Of a DNA stretch of 64,000 nucleotides, positions 49,280 through 61,662 are shown in pieces. The notes below the pieces were generated by a model that saw only the letters and a list, made by a program, of their open reading frames with translations, did no database searches and was not told the origin of the DNA. The number at the start of each line of letters is the position of its first letter. Positions within the stretch are counted from its first letter, which is position 1. The translations under genes were made by a program, and so were the position numbers. This DNA comes from Lineus longissimus (taxonomy: Eukaryota; Nemertea; Pilidiophora; Heteronemertea; Lineidae), in contig NC_088319.1 of the NCBI RefSeq assembly GCF_910592395.1, positions 14,818,001-14,882,000 on the forward strand, given 5' to 3'.

Positions 49280-50220
49280 CAAGCAAAGATGCCCACCAAG
49301 TGAGACTACCTTTGGCCTATGAATACAAGGCCAACATAAGGATGTCGACAGTACCAAGTGAAAGAACCATACTCTCAGACTGTCAGTCCCCACGGTCTTC
49401 AGAACGAAATGGGCTCGTCTTACCAAGTGGATAGGACTCGAGAATCTGTCCGGAGGCTGGAAGATTGCATTGGTTTTGCAGTGACAAGTCACAAGAATAT
49501 CACAAAGAAGGAACTGACGATAAATTGGTACATTTTCATATTTCTACGAAGTGATTTATTTGTCATTAAATTTCCTACAATGCAAAAACGTAAACCGTCA
49601 TTTGCTTGAACAATAAAATATACTTACATTAAAGTGGACAGATATAGATGTACATCAGGTTTGTACAATAGCTCTGTTATATAACACAAGAGGCCCAAGG
49701 GCCTGGCCAAAAATGCCAACCGGGGTGTAAAGTGAGTTGACATCAACCAAGCCGTCAGCTGTATGTGGCACCTGACACTCTATCGGGTGAAGGACACAGA
49801 TTGACATCCAAAACTGATTCGCAAGAGACATCATTGCACAGGCTCTTGAACAAACACGAGTTGAATTATTGACAGGAGAAAATTTGCTGAATTTCCTGGC
49901 ACCATGACAAACTCCCACTGACATAAGACCGCAGCTTACGTATCTCATGAATTTATTTAGAAGTACATATACATTTATGTTTGTTCTTCATTCTACTTAC
50001 AATATAGCACATTACAAACAATAATATTTGGCAGATTTCTGATTTCATCCTCATGTCTACCTACCCCAAGGACATTTACATGTTCACATAAATGTAGTGC
50101 ACAGACAGAGTGGTTTACAATTCTAACCAAGCCTACCCTGGGAACTTTACTGGATAACTTTTACTGATTGCTGGAAAATCATTTGAGAAACAGGAATTAG
50201 ATTGAGTTACTGCTTGAATG
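49280..50220. other. Intergenic and probable 3'UTR of PPP1R7
   Basis: No gene recognised. ACAAGAGGCCCAAGGGCCTG (49686) holds a palindrome that I associate with interspersed repeats of marine invertebrates. A minus-strand AATAAA (plus TTTATT, 49952-49957) could serve PPP1R7. Confidence 0.4.
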
Positions 50221-50222
50221 CA

Positions 50223-52807
50223 CTAGGACAGTTTAGTCATGGTTGCATCAATTTGCTTGACCCACGGTAACGCTAACATAATCTTCCGCCGATAGTTGGG
50301 GTCGGCCTTCCATTGTTGTTGATGAGAGTCGTAATAGATGGGATTCCTTTCAAAATATACTGTTTCGAGCTGCTTCATCGTCTTCAGTTCATCAAGATCT
50401 TCCCAGTTGCTGATCTGGTTATCATTGAACTGAAAAAAACACATGAGCGTTAGGTTCTGATCTAATAAATCCTCCAATTGATATTTCGGGCAATGTGCGA
50501 GGTTCTTTTGTAGGATTAACAATACCCGAGCATTAAGTAATTTTTTTTACAATGGTAGTGTTAGGACTTTTAGCGAAGGTTACTGCTAAATGTCGACAGA
50601 GCATCCGTGTCCTAGCCTATGAAAAGTAAATTTTTAACACTCCAGCAAACTTACCCAAAATTCTTCCATCTCCACCAGATGTGAAACATTTTCAATCTTC
50701 TTGATTTTGTTGCTGGCTAAGTCGAGGGTTGATAAACATATCTGGAAAATTAACGATCAATTTAGTCGGAGAAATCTGCATCCAGATCACGACTGTATCC
50801 ATTGACTGCTCGTGAATAATATTCTAAGGGGTCTGCCTAGGAGGCGTAGACCAATGCTATTATAACCTTCTCCTTTGGTCGCCTCCGCGGTTGCCCATTC
50901 AAGTCCTCGTCAAACAAGAGGTTCTCTTGGAGCACACAGGTCTCCAGTGGTTTCTAAACTAGATAACTCTACATAAAATCATCCCTCCTTCTCAAAACTT
51001 CTTTCCACAAAACAAGAACACTTATCTGAAGCCTAGGCCAACTAATTACAACAACACTGATTACATTCCCAGGACAGAAACTCACATTTTTGTCCAATCC
51101 CTCTATTTTCTCAATGCCGTTATCACTGAGGTACAGTTCTTGTAAATTCACTAAACTGTCTAGACCTTCCATCTTCACTATACGATTACTCTGCAATTTA
51201 AAAATTCCTTTAAAATAAAATCCCTGCTACAATTTTTGGGTTACAGAAAGTAATGAATATTATCAATAGCATTTCTTTGAATAGGCCATCCACAATCTTG
51301 GATGATAGGTATACACCGACCCAATGACACTTGTAAAATACAACTTACTTGTAAACTTAAACATGTAAGATAAGTAAACGTATCGAGGCCCTGAATCTTT
51401 GTGATCTTGTTCTTGCCGAGGTAGAGTTTCAGTAACTTCACCATCGTGTCAATGTTCTCTATGACCTGTCAGAAAAACACAATAACATTAAAGAGGAAAT
51501 TGTGGGCAGAGGACGCGATCATGTTCAAGGGACAATATAGACATGAGACACAATCATGTTCTTGTCGACAGACCCCTAGTTAGCAATGGCCATCCAACAT
51601 GCTGCGGATAGCAGTAAGAAAGCCTTGAAGGACGGATTTGAACGTGAGATTCAAATAGAAATATTCTTCTGTTTTTTTCTCTACCTACCCGCAGTCTGTT
51701 ATCCCCCAGCTCCAGCATCTTCATCTCTGTCATGTGACTGATATTCTCGATCTTCGCAATCTTATTGTGTATGAGATAGAGGTTGATGATCTGTGTCTGG
51801 TTTTCAAGATTCTCTATCTTTTTCAACCGGTTGTACGAAAAGTCGAGGTTCCTGAAAAGAGACAAAATGGTAAGTTGAAGAGATCTCATAAGAAATTGGG
51901 GCGCCTAAACCTAAACTACGATGCCAAGATCTATTAAATACCAAGAGAAAACAGTCATTCTGCTTAACGTTCTAAATTGAAAAAGTACTTAAGTAATCTA
52001 GAAGCTGGAGCACTGAAGGACAAGTTCCATCAAACATAGATTATCTTAAACTATGCTAGGGAATTATAAAATATACAACTACTTACTCCAGATTCGTCAA
52101 AGCTTCCAAGTTTTCAATCTTTTCGAGTAAATTGTCATAAAAATCTAGCTCTGTCAATGAAGTTAGGGTACTCAGGCCCTCAATCTTCTTAATCAAGTTG
52201 GTTCGGAAGCATAATGTCTGTAATAAGAAAGGAAATATCAGAAAAGTAAGGATTATATCAAAAGAAGAAAGTTATGCAAAGATGCAGATCTTAGAGGAGG
52301 CTTAAGTCTGTTTAAAACTGCAGACAAATCGCGATAAGGACACGCTCGGGAACTTTACTGAGTACTACCTCGCATCTTGTGAGCTGCTCCAAATGTTCAA
52401 TCTTCCCGATCTTTGAATGTGTGACATCAACATCCTGAAAAAGTAACAAGTTTTAAGTGAAGAAAATTCTGAACAGGTTATCTTTCCAAAATTCTACCTT
52501 TCCAAGCATCAATTAGGACATGGACTGGAGAACCCTTCGCTGTCAAAGACAGTTGTTCTCTCGATCGCATTGACTCGAGTGTGCTGTGAGGGCGTGACCA
52601 ACCAGGAATCCAACCGGGGGCCTCAAAGGTGACAGGCCCCGATGTTTTCATTTTGCCACTCTGACCTGTAGTCCGATCCCTTACTTAGATTCTGTCAAAA
52701 TGAACAACTTACAAATGCATTAGGATCAAGGATGACAAGTTCGCGGGTCTCAACATCTTCATCGGCCGCATTTCCCAGAGGTGAGTTGTCTTCAGAGGAT
52801 ACAGACA
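50223..52807 (-). CDS. PPP1R7: Protein phosphatase 1 regulatory subunit 7 (SDS22), 5' exon missing from the model
   Basis: A leucine-rich-repeat protein that binds the PP1 catalytic subunit and guides it in mitosis and PP1 maturation. Eight exons join in frame to 323 residues: 52713-52807, 52369-52434, 52087-52217, 51689-51851, 51349-51465, 51086-51190, 50655-50741, 50223-50429 (stop TAG 50223-50225). They cover an acidic amino region (SVSSEDNSPLGNAADEDVET), eleven or so 22-residue SDS22-type repeats (KIENLE, KIEGL, ELYLSDNGIEKIEGL) and the carboxyl cap (LETVYFERNP, YRRKIMLALPWVKQIDAT). The cap has an extra segment, YYDSHQQQWKA, between ERNPI and DPNYRRK that the human protein lacks. The first exon needs to supply one base before 52807; I found no good candidate. 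A LINE sits upstream on the same strand. Confidence 0.95.
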
Positions 52808-52875
52808 CTGAAATTGAAAAGCAACGAAAGATTGGTGACAATTTGTCAAAGAAATAACAAAGAGTATGGAGTGAA

Positions 52876-52949
52876 CAAAAGTTTGACCGTACAGTGGCGC
52901 CACAATGACAAGTGTCAAAGCTCGGAACTGCCGGAAGAGAATGATGAAC
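52876..52949. repeat. Single 73-bp minisatellite unit, left of the LINE
   Basis: It matches the units at 56449-56719: GTTTGACCGTACAGTGGCGC, CACAATGACAAGTGTCAAAG, CTCGGAACTGCCGGAAGAGA, ATGATGAAC. The unit contains the 10-bp palindrome GTGGCGCCAC and TTTGAC/GTCAAA arms. It ends exactly where the LINE 3' tail begins. Confidence 0.9.
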
Positions 52950-55900
52950 CAACATAACATAACATAACATAACATAACATAATTTATTTCTCTCCAAAAA
53001 ACCCTTTCGGGTATAAGAGGTTACATGATTTAACATTTACATATGGTGGACCAAGCTGATGAATTCTTTACAAAAACTATGAATATTGTCTAAGTTTACC
53101 CGGGAACATTTAGTCATAATGAGATGGAAAAATTCATGATAAAAAACCTGAGGTAATTCTTTTAAGTTTGGAAACAACCTTACTCGCATGTGACGGAAAT
53201 ACGGACACGTAATAAAATAATGAAGTTCGTCTCTTACACAAACCTGGTCACAAAGACCACAGATATTTTCTGCAGTTTCATTTCTATACATTCTGGTTAC
53301 TGTTTCTGGGAATTTTATAGATCCAGTACGAAATTTACAAATACTGACCGTTTGATATAATGGTAATTTTTTAACATAGGGCTCCATATTCAGGTTTTGT
53401 TTAAACATTCTATAAATTATACATCTGAAATCGTTATTTACCTCGTTTCTCCATAGTTGTTCACACTGGTCTCTCATTATCTGTTCAACTACAATTTTCA
53501 GTTCTCGTAGGGACAAAACCTCGGGAGTATACCAAATTTGAGTGAGGCCACAGCCGTCTAGAACAGTTTTCACACTTTTACACCAGCCTTGGTTTAAATA
53601 ACCCTTGTCTAAATGCTCCCTAGTTATGTTATAAAAGATATAAGCCCATTTATCTGTTTTTCCAATTCTGAGTCTGTTCCAAAAAGATAACATTCGCACG
53701 GCTATGTGAATCTTCAAAGAGTGTCGCCCAAGTTCTCCCATTACCATTACTGTAGGAGTTCTTAACGGTAATCGTAGCAAATATTTGCAAAATTTAACTT
53801 GTACACGGTCCAGCAACTCGGTGTTTTGGTTACCCCACACCTCACTACCGTATAGCAAAACTGGTGTGACTACTTTGTCAAATATGTCTAGACTCAATTC
53901 GACCGTAAGAGAAAGTCTTCTACACGCTCTCAGTACACCAAACATGGCTTTCATACCTTTATTATATCTATCTTTTATTGCCCTCGCAAAATTTCCATTA
54001 TATGAGAATGTTACGCCTAAGTATGTGAAATGGTCTACCAACTCGACCCTACCCCCATTATATCTAAATTCCGGTATATTTACTCTAAGCTTTCCCCGAG
54101 AAAAAATCATTGCCTTGGTTTTCTTAATATTTACGATCAGATGCCACTCCTCACAGTAATCGTGCAATAAGTTCAGGGCGTTTTGTAACTCGTTAGGATC
54201 ATCTGCCATAAGAATCATATCGTCCGCATACAATAATATTGCCAGCTTCAAAAAAATCTCCAAGTTGTCTAAAAACTCACATCGGCTATTGATATGTAAA
54301 TCAGAAGGACCATTAAAACCATGGTCGTTCAAAAAAATTTCAAAATCGTTTAGATATAACGCAAATAAGAGTGGCGACATATTTTCGCCCTGCCTAACCC
54401 CTATGGAACACGGAAAATAATCTGATCTATTATTGTTAATCTGAACACACGATTTCGCTTTATCATACATATTTACCATGACATTCAATATTTTACCGTT
54501 TATACCATTTCCAATAAGTTTACGCCAAAGTCCTAACCTCCATATTTTATCAAAAGCTTGTTTGAAATCAATAAATACCACATATAAGCGTTTGCCCTTA
54601 CTCAAATACAAATCAATCAAACACTTCAGAACAAAAACATTGTCCATGGTAGAGTAACCTGATCTGAAACCTGTTTGTTCTTCACCTAATACCTCGTGTA
54701 AATTCACATACTCGTCTAACCTGCTATTTAAAATAGCTGTGAACAATTTACCTAAACAGCTTAATAAAGTAATACCTCTGTAATTCTCACCCTTTGTTCT
54801 ATCACCCTTTTTCTTATAGATTGGTTTTATAATGCCATTAATCCAATTTGTCGGTATGCATCCACTGTCCAAAATTCTGTTAAACAAATTATAATAAAAA
54901 TCTATTAAATACTCCCCGGTGTTAATGATAAGTTCGTTTGTAATACCGTCAACTCCACTGGCCTTTCTCCGCTTCAATTTTCTTATTTGGGTCAAAATTT
55001 CCCCCCTCTCTATCTGCCTATTCAACACTTCATCTCCCCTGTTTATCTGCTCAGTAGTCATCTCGAAACTTTCGTCGGCCACATTCCCAGCATTTAATTC
55101 TTTAAAATGATTTTGTAAAGTGTCGAGCATATTATCAGGTATTCTATCTTGTTCATTTCCCCTAACATTCAACATCTTCCAAAATTTGTGAGACTCGTGG
55201 TCTTTCAACTGTTTCAGATCCTCTATTCTACTCAGATTATACCTATGTAAACTGGTCTTTAGTAACTTCTTGTACTGTTTTCTCTCGTTTTTCATTTGGG
55301 TCCTATTTGCATGCGACTTAACATTTCTAAAACGCTTCCGGGCACGATTAAAAGCACTTTTCTGTAATCTGCACTCTTCATTATACCAAGGTTTCCTTTT
55401 TAAAATGTCAGGTCTATGTCTCCTATTATTCCCTTTTACACCGAATGTTTCAACAGCACTACCAATCAGTACTGACTGATATTTTTCTAGCACATTGTCA
55501 ATCTGATCAACAGTTAAATCACCAGTACCAACATCCTGGGTCCATTTGGTTATTTCGTCTATCACCCTCCTGTCTAAATGTTGCATAAAGACATCCTTTT
55601 TTTCATCACACCATGGTTTTGGAACGACTTCATCACTTTCTATAGCTAAATTTTGCTCATTCCTATAATCGCCACACCAATTACAAACCAAACTTACAGG
55701 GCAATGCTTATCAGAAAACATACCGTTAAAATCGCCGACAAAAAAATCTTGTACAAAACTAAATAAATCAGTTGTGAGGAGAAAATAATCTATGACTGAA
55801 CAATCAGCGCAGGTGGTTTTTCCTACACCTTCATCTTGACCAGAACGACCATTCACTATGTTGATACCCAGACCCGAACAAAGTTCGAGTAACCTATTTC

Positions 55901-56447
55901 CATAATTGCAAACTCTCTTCACGTCCTGTGACACACGATCTGACAGTGCAAACTCTTCACGTGACAGATCAGTTTCCAAAACAAAGTCCGGGCTTTCGCC
56001 CGTGTGGGCATTAAAATCACCCCCTATGCAAAAATAACAATCATACCTGGCGTTCAGATCAACAATGTCACTTTCTAACTTATCAAATAAATCTATGCTT
56101 GAATACCTCGAGTTTTCCGGCGGAATATATACGACACCACATAGTAGATCTTTATCTAGGGATAGACACTTTTTATCAATTTTACACCACAGAATATGTT
56201 GATGTTCACTATTCACAGCTTCACAAAATTCTGTTAACTCATTTTTCACAAAAAGAGCAATTCCCCCAGATGGGTGAGCCGAACACACTTGTCTATTTTT
56301 TGCAAACATTTTAAAACCTGGTACCGAAATTTCATCAACATCATTAAGCTTAGTCTCGGTAATAAACAAAAATTGAAAGTCACTTACATACTCCTCAAAA
56401 TCCTCAGCGATAAGTTTCGATTTTAATCCACATACATTAAGATTTAA
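52950..56447 (-). mobile_element. Non-LTR retrotransposon (LINE, CR1/L2-like), slightly 5'-truncated
   Basis: The minus strand carries one long frame (stop TAA 53037-53039) of about 1,130 residues. It starts inside an APE-type endonuclease (LNLNVCGLKSKL, then FLFITETKLND, GGDFNAHTGE), followed by reverse transcriptase (RKASGVDGITNELI, GIIKPIYKKKGDRTKGENYR, QTGFRSGYSTMDN, catalytic YADD at 54219-54230, GVRQGENMSPLLFALYLNDF). A Cys/His carboxyl motif follows (CGLCDQVCVRDELHYFITC). The 3' end has a short UTR with CCCGAAAGGG and AATAAA, then a (TTATG)n tail (plus 52953-52982). No ATG or ORF1 precedes the endonuclease, so the copy is 5'-truncated, though the frame is otherwise unbroken, suggesting youth. 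The clade is a judgement from general pattern. Confidence 0.93.
52953..52982. repeat. Pentanucleotide repeat (AACAT)n, the LINE tail
   Basis: Five to six perfect AACAT units form the 3' tail of the minus-strand LINE. Confidence 0.9.
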
Positions 56448-56448
56448 C

Positions 56449-56719
56449 AAAGTTTGACCGTACAGTGGCGCCACAATGACAAGCGTCAAAGCCCTGAACT
56501 GCCGGAAGAGAATGATGAACAAAAGTTTGACCGTACAGTGGCGCCACAATGACAAGTGTCAAAGCTCGGAACTGCCAGAACAAAAGTTTGACCGTAAAGT
56601 GGCGCCACAATGACAAGCGTCAAAGTTCGGAACTGCCCGAAGAGAATTATGAACAAAAGTTTGACCGTACAGTGGCGCCACAATGACAAGTGTCAAAGCA
56701 CGGAACTGCCGGAAGAGAA
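56449..56719. repeat. 73-bp minisatellite array, four units, right of the LINE
   Basis: AGTTTGACCG starts units at 56451, 56524, 56585 and 56658, giving spacings of 73, 61 and 73 bp; the second unit lacks 12 bp. Each contains GTGGCGCCAC. The frames that cross it on both strands come from the repeat. Confidence 0.92.
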
Positions 56720-57068
56720 ATATGTGGGTAAAGCAACAGAAAAAGTATTGCAAAATCAATCTGGCGACATATATGACCTAACTGAATATGTTAAGGTGAT
56801 CTAAGAAATGTTTTCCTACACCTTCTCACAGGCTGAAGTTATTTGGCATCTTAGAAAGTGCAATATTTTGATGATTTACTTATATTTTTCCGAAATTTTC
56901 TTCCAGCTGTCCACCATTAAATATTCTCGCGCAAGGCAGTTTGATCGCTTGGAGAATTTTTCTCTACAGAAATTAAATGCTTGCTCGAGACTGGCACATA
57001 GCAACAAACATAAACAACTGTCAGAAATTTTAGATTTCTCTCTTAATATCCCCATAAATTCCCTCAAA
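56720..57068. other. Short intergenic interval between PPP1R7 and ZMYND12
   Basis: About 350 bp that should contain the ZMYND12 promoter and perhaps the missing first exon and promoter of PPP1R7, as the genes diverge. I found no convincing PPP1R7 start exon with a phase-1 donor. Confidence 0.4.
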
Positions 57069-60000
57069 ATGACTCTAAATCCTTTAGCCAACCCAAAAGG
57101 TGTTAAGCTAGTTTGTGAACTTTGTCAGAAACCTGCCTTTATCCAGTGTACAGATTGCAGAGTGACTTATTATTGGTGAGAAAAACAGATGATGTGCATT
57201 TTTTATGCATGCAGTAGGCCTATCTATGCACTTAGTTCACCAGTGCTGCACGGTATACATTGCAATGCATTGTTCTGTGAGCAGATGACATGGCCTTTAT
57301 TTTCAGATCGTGTTGTACAGGTATGGAGGCAGTGGCATCGTAGTCCGGCTTATTCTCACTCCTGTACGGGTTGCCCACCTTTGCGGCAGTTAGTTAGGCC
57401 TTGCTTTTATCGACAGACACAAAAATATAAATGACCTTATTTCAGAACCAGTTTTGAATTATTTCTCGACAATTTCAGTGGCGTGGAGCATCAGAAAGCT
57501 GACTGGCTTGGCATCCATGAGAAAATATGTCAAGCCCTTGTCTACATCAGAACAGCCATCCCCTTCATTAACTCCGAGGAAGAAAGACAGAAACGAAAGA
57601 AGCAGCTTTTGGAGAAACAGGTACTATTATACTATAATCATCATTAAAGGAGATGTAAAATCGAGGTTCTTTGTATCTGGTCTCTATGCCAGGGCAGGTC
57701 AAAGACTCCAGCAGGTAAGAAACATGCATGGACTCTACCTCTGGCCAAAGTGGAAGTCACTAGGCCAATAAACCCAATTGGTGCCTAAACCGTAGTGGCA
57801 CGCAAAGAAATGCTCATCCTGCCTTGGATGAGGACTAGACCCTGGAGAAAATCACATCCAAGTGCAGAGCGAATGCTGAAGAAGAAAAAGAAGAAGATCA
57901 TCCTTTGATGTGACTGCCAAATTTGACTTCAACTTTTTTATAAGGTCATTCAAAACTTCCTGCATTTCCTATTCTTCTTCAGCGAGAGATGATTGATCTG
58001 ACACGCACCACAGGCCAGAAACTTCTATTTGAGGGCAAACATGAACAAGCCGTCCCTGCTGCCATGCAGTCCCTTAGGTTTGCTATTGAGGTGCATGGTC
58101 TTGCCAGTATTGAACTTGTTCCATCTTATCTTATTCTTGGAGAGGCTAGTATAGGTTAGTATAATGTTAGCACATAACTTTCAAACAATTTGAGGTCATT
58201 GCCAGTATTGAACTTGTTCCATCTTATCTTATTCTTGGAGAGGCTAGTATAGGTTAGTATAATGTTAGTACATAACTTTCAAACAATTTGACTTTGAGGT
58301 CATTGCCTGACAGCTTTGTTATTCACTTAACCAAATTAATTTCAGGTCTTGGAAGATTGTCCCAGGCCGAAGAGTACCTGTCCCAAGCACAGTGGACCGT
58401 CCTGAAGACACCAGAATGTTCCGACGCCATCAAATCGAAGCTCTACAGGAACCTTGGTCTTCTCTATGCAGCAAAAGGAGAATATGAAGAGGCCTTGAGG
58501 GCAATAGCCGATGATGTGAGTTGCAGTAGTGTTATGCTTTGGCAGTTAAGTCCCCGGTACATGTATAGGCACTGTGCAGGGACATCATATCAGGGCAACT
58601 ATTTTGAACGTGGGTCTGTGTCTTGACTCCGCTGATGTTACCAGAGAAGCAAAGTTTCAGATGCGGGTATGCTGGACTGCCGAAATTCAGAGTCAATGTC
58701 AAGTTCCTTGCCTCAAATCGATTGTTATGTTTCGTGAATATTGTTTGTTGATTTCGTTTGACTTTGTATCAGTGACTTTATTGGTGGTAATCAGCGAACC
58801 TGTCACTACCAGTCTTCCTCCTAGTAATAATTAAAGTTATGAAGTTAATTAAAGTTATGAACAATTCATTATACCTATTTTTCCTTTTTGCTTTCTAGAT
58901 TTACCATGCCTCAATGATGTTCGGAACAGATGACATCAGAACGTCCGGTGGTTACTTTCACAAGGCCAATGTCTTCTTCCGACAGAACAAAATGGACGTA
59001 GCAGACTCACTTTACAAAAGGGTGAGGTTTTTCACTATCCACACTGTCACATTACAAACTTGTGACGTCGGGCAAGTTTTTGTAAACTGTGGCGAAGTCC
59101 TTGAATGAGGCATAAGGCAAAAATGCCTTGTAGTGGTGTGTGGGCAGGGGCAAGCCAATCCAAGTGAGAAGCAGTGGTGAAGTGTAGAAATACTCACAAA
59201 ACTAGAAAAGTACACAGAAGAAGCACTTGTGCGTATCTTCTGGCAGATATGCGATTACATGTACAACATACAAGGTTAAAGATGACGATTTTTTCATTCT
59301 TTTAGGTGACAGATATCTGGTATGACCATTTAGAGAAAATTGTAAAAGTCCGTACGAAGACGCCTGTTGCCCCCAAAGGTGTTGGATTAGTTGTTACGGA
59401 AATAAACCAGGAACCTGAGGTCGGCCTTGGTATGTAGCTTGTCTTTTCGTGTCAGTGCATTGAGTGGCTTGGCCATTGTGTTTGCTTTTTTCTCGGGTAT
59501 CCCGGATAAAGTATTTGTAATTTTACAACAGTGTCATATGGACCGATAACAATGGTACTTCCTCACCTATTTCAAGCTGAGGTCAAACTTTCCCTACGTG
59601 AAATTGTTGTTTTAAAGCATTGAACAAGCAGAGATGTGCAAGAGTTGGTAATTGTAGGCATCATAATAGCATTGAATTGGTTGAAGGGACCGAAAATTAT
59701 AAAGTTGTCAATTGTCAAGCTATATGTTCCTGATGAAAATGACGGTGAAAATCTATTGTTTTCAGACGAAGCCCAAGAAGCAGAGGCAAAACAAGTGCTG
59801 GGTGCCATCTATGATATCCGAGAACAGCAACAACCGTCGGCAGACGTCATGGCTCAGGCCTGCCATGCACTCTCTATGCTCCTCTTCATTCTTCATGATG
59901 CCGGGAAGGTGAGTTCTTACGACATTTCATTTGAAAATGTAGGACCAATGAGAGTAGAGCAGCTGCTTTTTGTCTACATTTTCTTCGTCTGTGTTCATGC

Positions 60001-60398
60001 ACACTCAGGTGCCAAGTCATGTTTCATGCATTCTCAGATGCTAAACCATGTACGTAATATTGTTACTGTTTGGAGTTCCAAGGGGCTGCCAGATAGATCT
60101 GACTCGAACATGACGAGTAGGGGAACCAAGTGGTGACTCGTCAGGAGTCAAACCCACGACCTCTTGATCATGAAGCCGACACTATTGCCCGGTAAAAAAC
60201 AATTTGTTGAACTGTAGTTTTGTGTGTGTATGTCCATATCTGTTTCAAGTCCGCATTCCTTTACCCTCAACACTCTCTTTGCAGGCAAAGGAGATAACCA
60301 AAAAGGCTGTTGCTCTCAAGGAAAGCTTGTCAGAAAACGAGGTGACAAAGAGCGTACTGGAATTCAACACATATCTTGACCGAATCGATGTTTACTAA
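57069..60398 (+). CDS. ZMYND12: MYND zinc-finger and TPR protein ZMYND12
   Basis: Orthologue of human ZMYND12, a ciliary/flagellar protein needed for sperm tail structure and linked with TTC29. Eight exons join in frame to 364 residues (human 365): 57069-57175, 57479-57620, 57983-58154, 58346-58515, 58899-59021, 59306-59429, 59766-59908, 60285-60398. The MYND finger is split by intron 1: CELCQKPAFIQCTDCRVTYY, then CGVEHQKADWLGIHEKIC, giving the C-x2-C...C-x2-C...C...H-x3-C pattern. TPR-like helices follow (GLGRLSQAEEYLSQAQWTVL, NLGLLYAAKGEYEEALRA, FGTDDIRTSGGYFHKANVFF). The start ATG is chosen because it opens the family's conserved PLANPKG-type amino end. The end of exon 3 and its donor are duplicated in the following intron. 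Confidence 0.96.
57700..57900. other. Possible SINE-like segment in ZMYND12 intron 2
   Basis: A stretch ending in a purine-rich GAAGAAGAAAAAGAAGAAG tail (57879-57897) after non-coding sequence. The tail and compact body suggest a short retroposon, but no A or B box is clear. Confidence 0.25.
58103..58306 (+). repeat. 98-bp tandem duplication of the ZMYND12 exon 3 end, including its splice donor
   Basis: Copy 1 (58103-58200) spans the last 52 bases of exon 3, the donor G|GTTAGT and intron sequence. Copy 2 starts at 58201 and repeats the same order. Only one substitution (GCACATA/GTACATA) and a 6-base insertion near the end separate them. Copy 2 lacks its own acceptor. Confidence 0.95.
60062..60195 (-). 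mobile_element. tRNA-derived SINE in the last ZMYND12 intron
   Basis: On the minus strand, GGGCAATAGTGTCGGCTTCA then GAGGTCGTGGGTTTGACTCC resemble the A-box half and B-box half of a tRNA head, about 35 bp apart. A non-tRNA body (ACTTGGTTCCCCTACTCGTC...) follows. No full cloverleaf. Confidence 0.6.
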
Positions 60399-61030
60399 AA
60401 ACTCATAAAAACTAGCATGGGTACTTTCTTCAGCAAAATATTGTTCTGAATGAAAATTGTTTCTTAAAAATACACTGATGTGTAGTAGGCAAACCACTTT
60501 GCAGTAAACATGTGATCAACTTAAGTGGCAAATTTTCTAAATAACCACTTTGTGCAGGTAAACCTGAAAGTTATTGACAATCAAATATTTTCCAGAGAAA
60601 GGTACAAGGAACTTTCAACTTCACAACAAGTATTGTGATGTAAATTATTTTTTTCTGTTTTAAAGTTCCGTCCATCAAAATCATTTGTAATTCCCATTGT
60701 AAGTATTGTACATTTACATTTGTATTATATTTTTATTACCAATGTCTATATTAAACTGCGGTTGTTGAGATAGGTAGAAGGAGACCACCTTTTTTAGACA
60801 TGTCTCATCTCATATTCATGTTGGCTTGTATGACACCGAGAAGTTATAAGCATGGCTTGTTCTTTGATGTATCAAGTTGACCTTTTTAGTTTTTGTTTGG
60901 AGTGTCACAGTGTAGACCATCCAAAATATGATTTCCACAGTTTGTGTATCCGAACTGCATATTCTGTTAAATTGTAAAATATTGACTCTCAACCACTTAT
61001 CTGAACAGCACAGCAAATGTAGCAAATCAA

Positions 61031-61036
61031 AATAAA
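61031..61036 (+). terminator. Candidate poly(A) signal of ZMYND12
   Basis: AATAAA about 630 bp after the ZMYND12 stop codon, followed by a T/G-rich stretch (TTGTTTTGGTTG). Confidence 0.5.
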
Positions 61037-61662
61037 ATTGTTTTGGTTGAAAAAGTCTTGTTATGTTATGTCTGTTGAAAGTGCATGTCCTGTATATTGT
61101 CAGGACGTTTCTGCTGCAGATAACATATTATCATTTATTCACTGCTGAAAATTTCATGACCAGGTCTTCTCACGACAGAGTTTAAATCCATAAAGTCCAG
61201 TACCGGCAAAAAAACCGGCGGGGCCTTGTCCACAGTCACCACCTAGTATGTTGCCTGAAGATGGTGGTCTCTTCATATTCTGACTGACTGGACCGAAGGA
61301 TATGGCTTGGTTGTGGCCAAGATTACAACACACACACTGATAGCTTGGGAGTATCCTGTGGTTGTGACGTTTCCTCTCGTTGCATTGTATTTAGAAATCC
61401 CTTCGTCGAGAATTCACTTAAAGTGTGGGCGAAAAACATATTACCAATAGCAGACTCATCGAACAAACCGCATCAAATCTGCACTGGATTGTTCTCGGAG
61501 ACTCTACTGGAGGTTTTCCTTTGTATAAGGCTTGCAATCTTGTACATTCCTCCAGAATATAACTACCGTATGCTCCAAAGTTGAAGAAAAAACATGATCA
61601 TTTTCATACACAAGGTGAATGACGACACACAAACGCATCAAATGTATGTAGAAATTCATAAT

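Noticed and set aside
56486-56759. Repetitive frames on both strands to the right of the LINE
   Set aside because: Produced by the 73-bp minisatellite. The apparent amino-terminal extension of the LINE protein into this repeat has no ATG and is not part of the element.
56994-57006. RFX X-box for a ciliary gene upstream of ZMYND12
   Set aside because: Only one half-site (AGCAAC) fits; the other half does not match.
56720-57068. First exon of PPP1R7 beside the ZMYND12 promoter
   Set aside because: I tested ATG-to-donor segments on the minus strand here (for example one ending CAGCCT|GTGAGA). None supplies the single base needed before the exon ending at 52807 without creating a stop.
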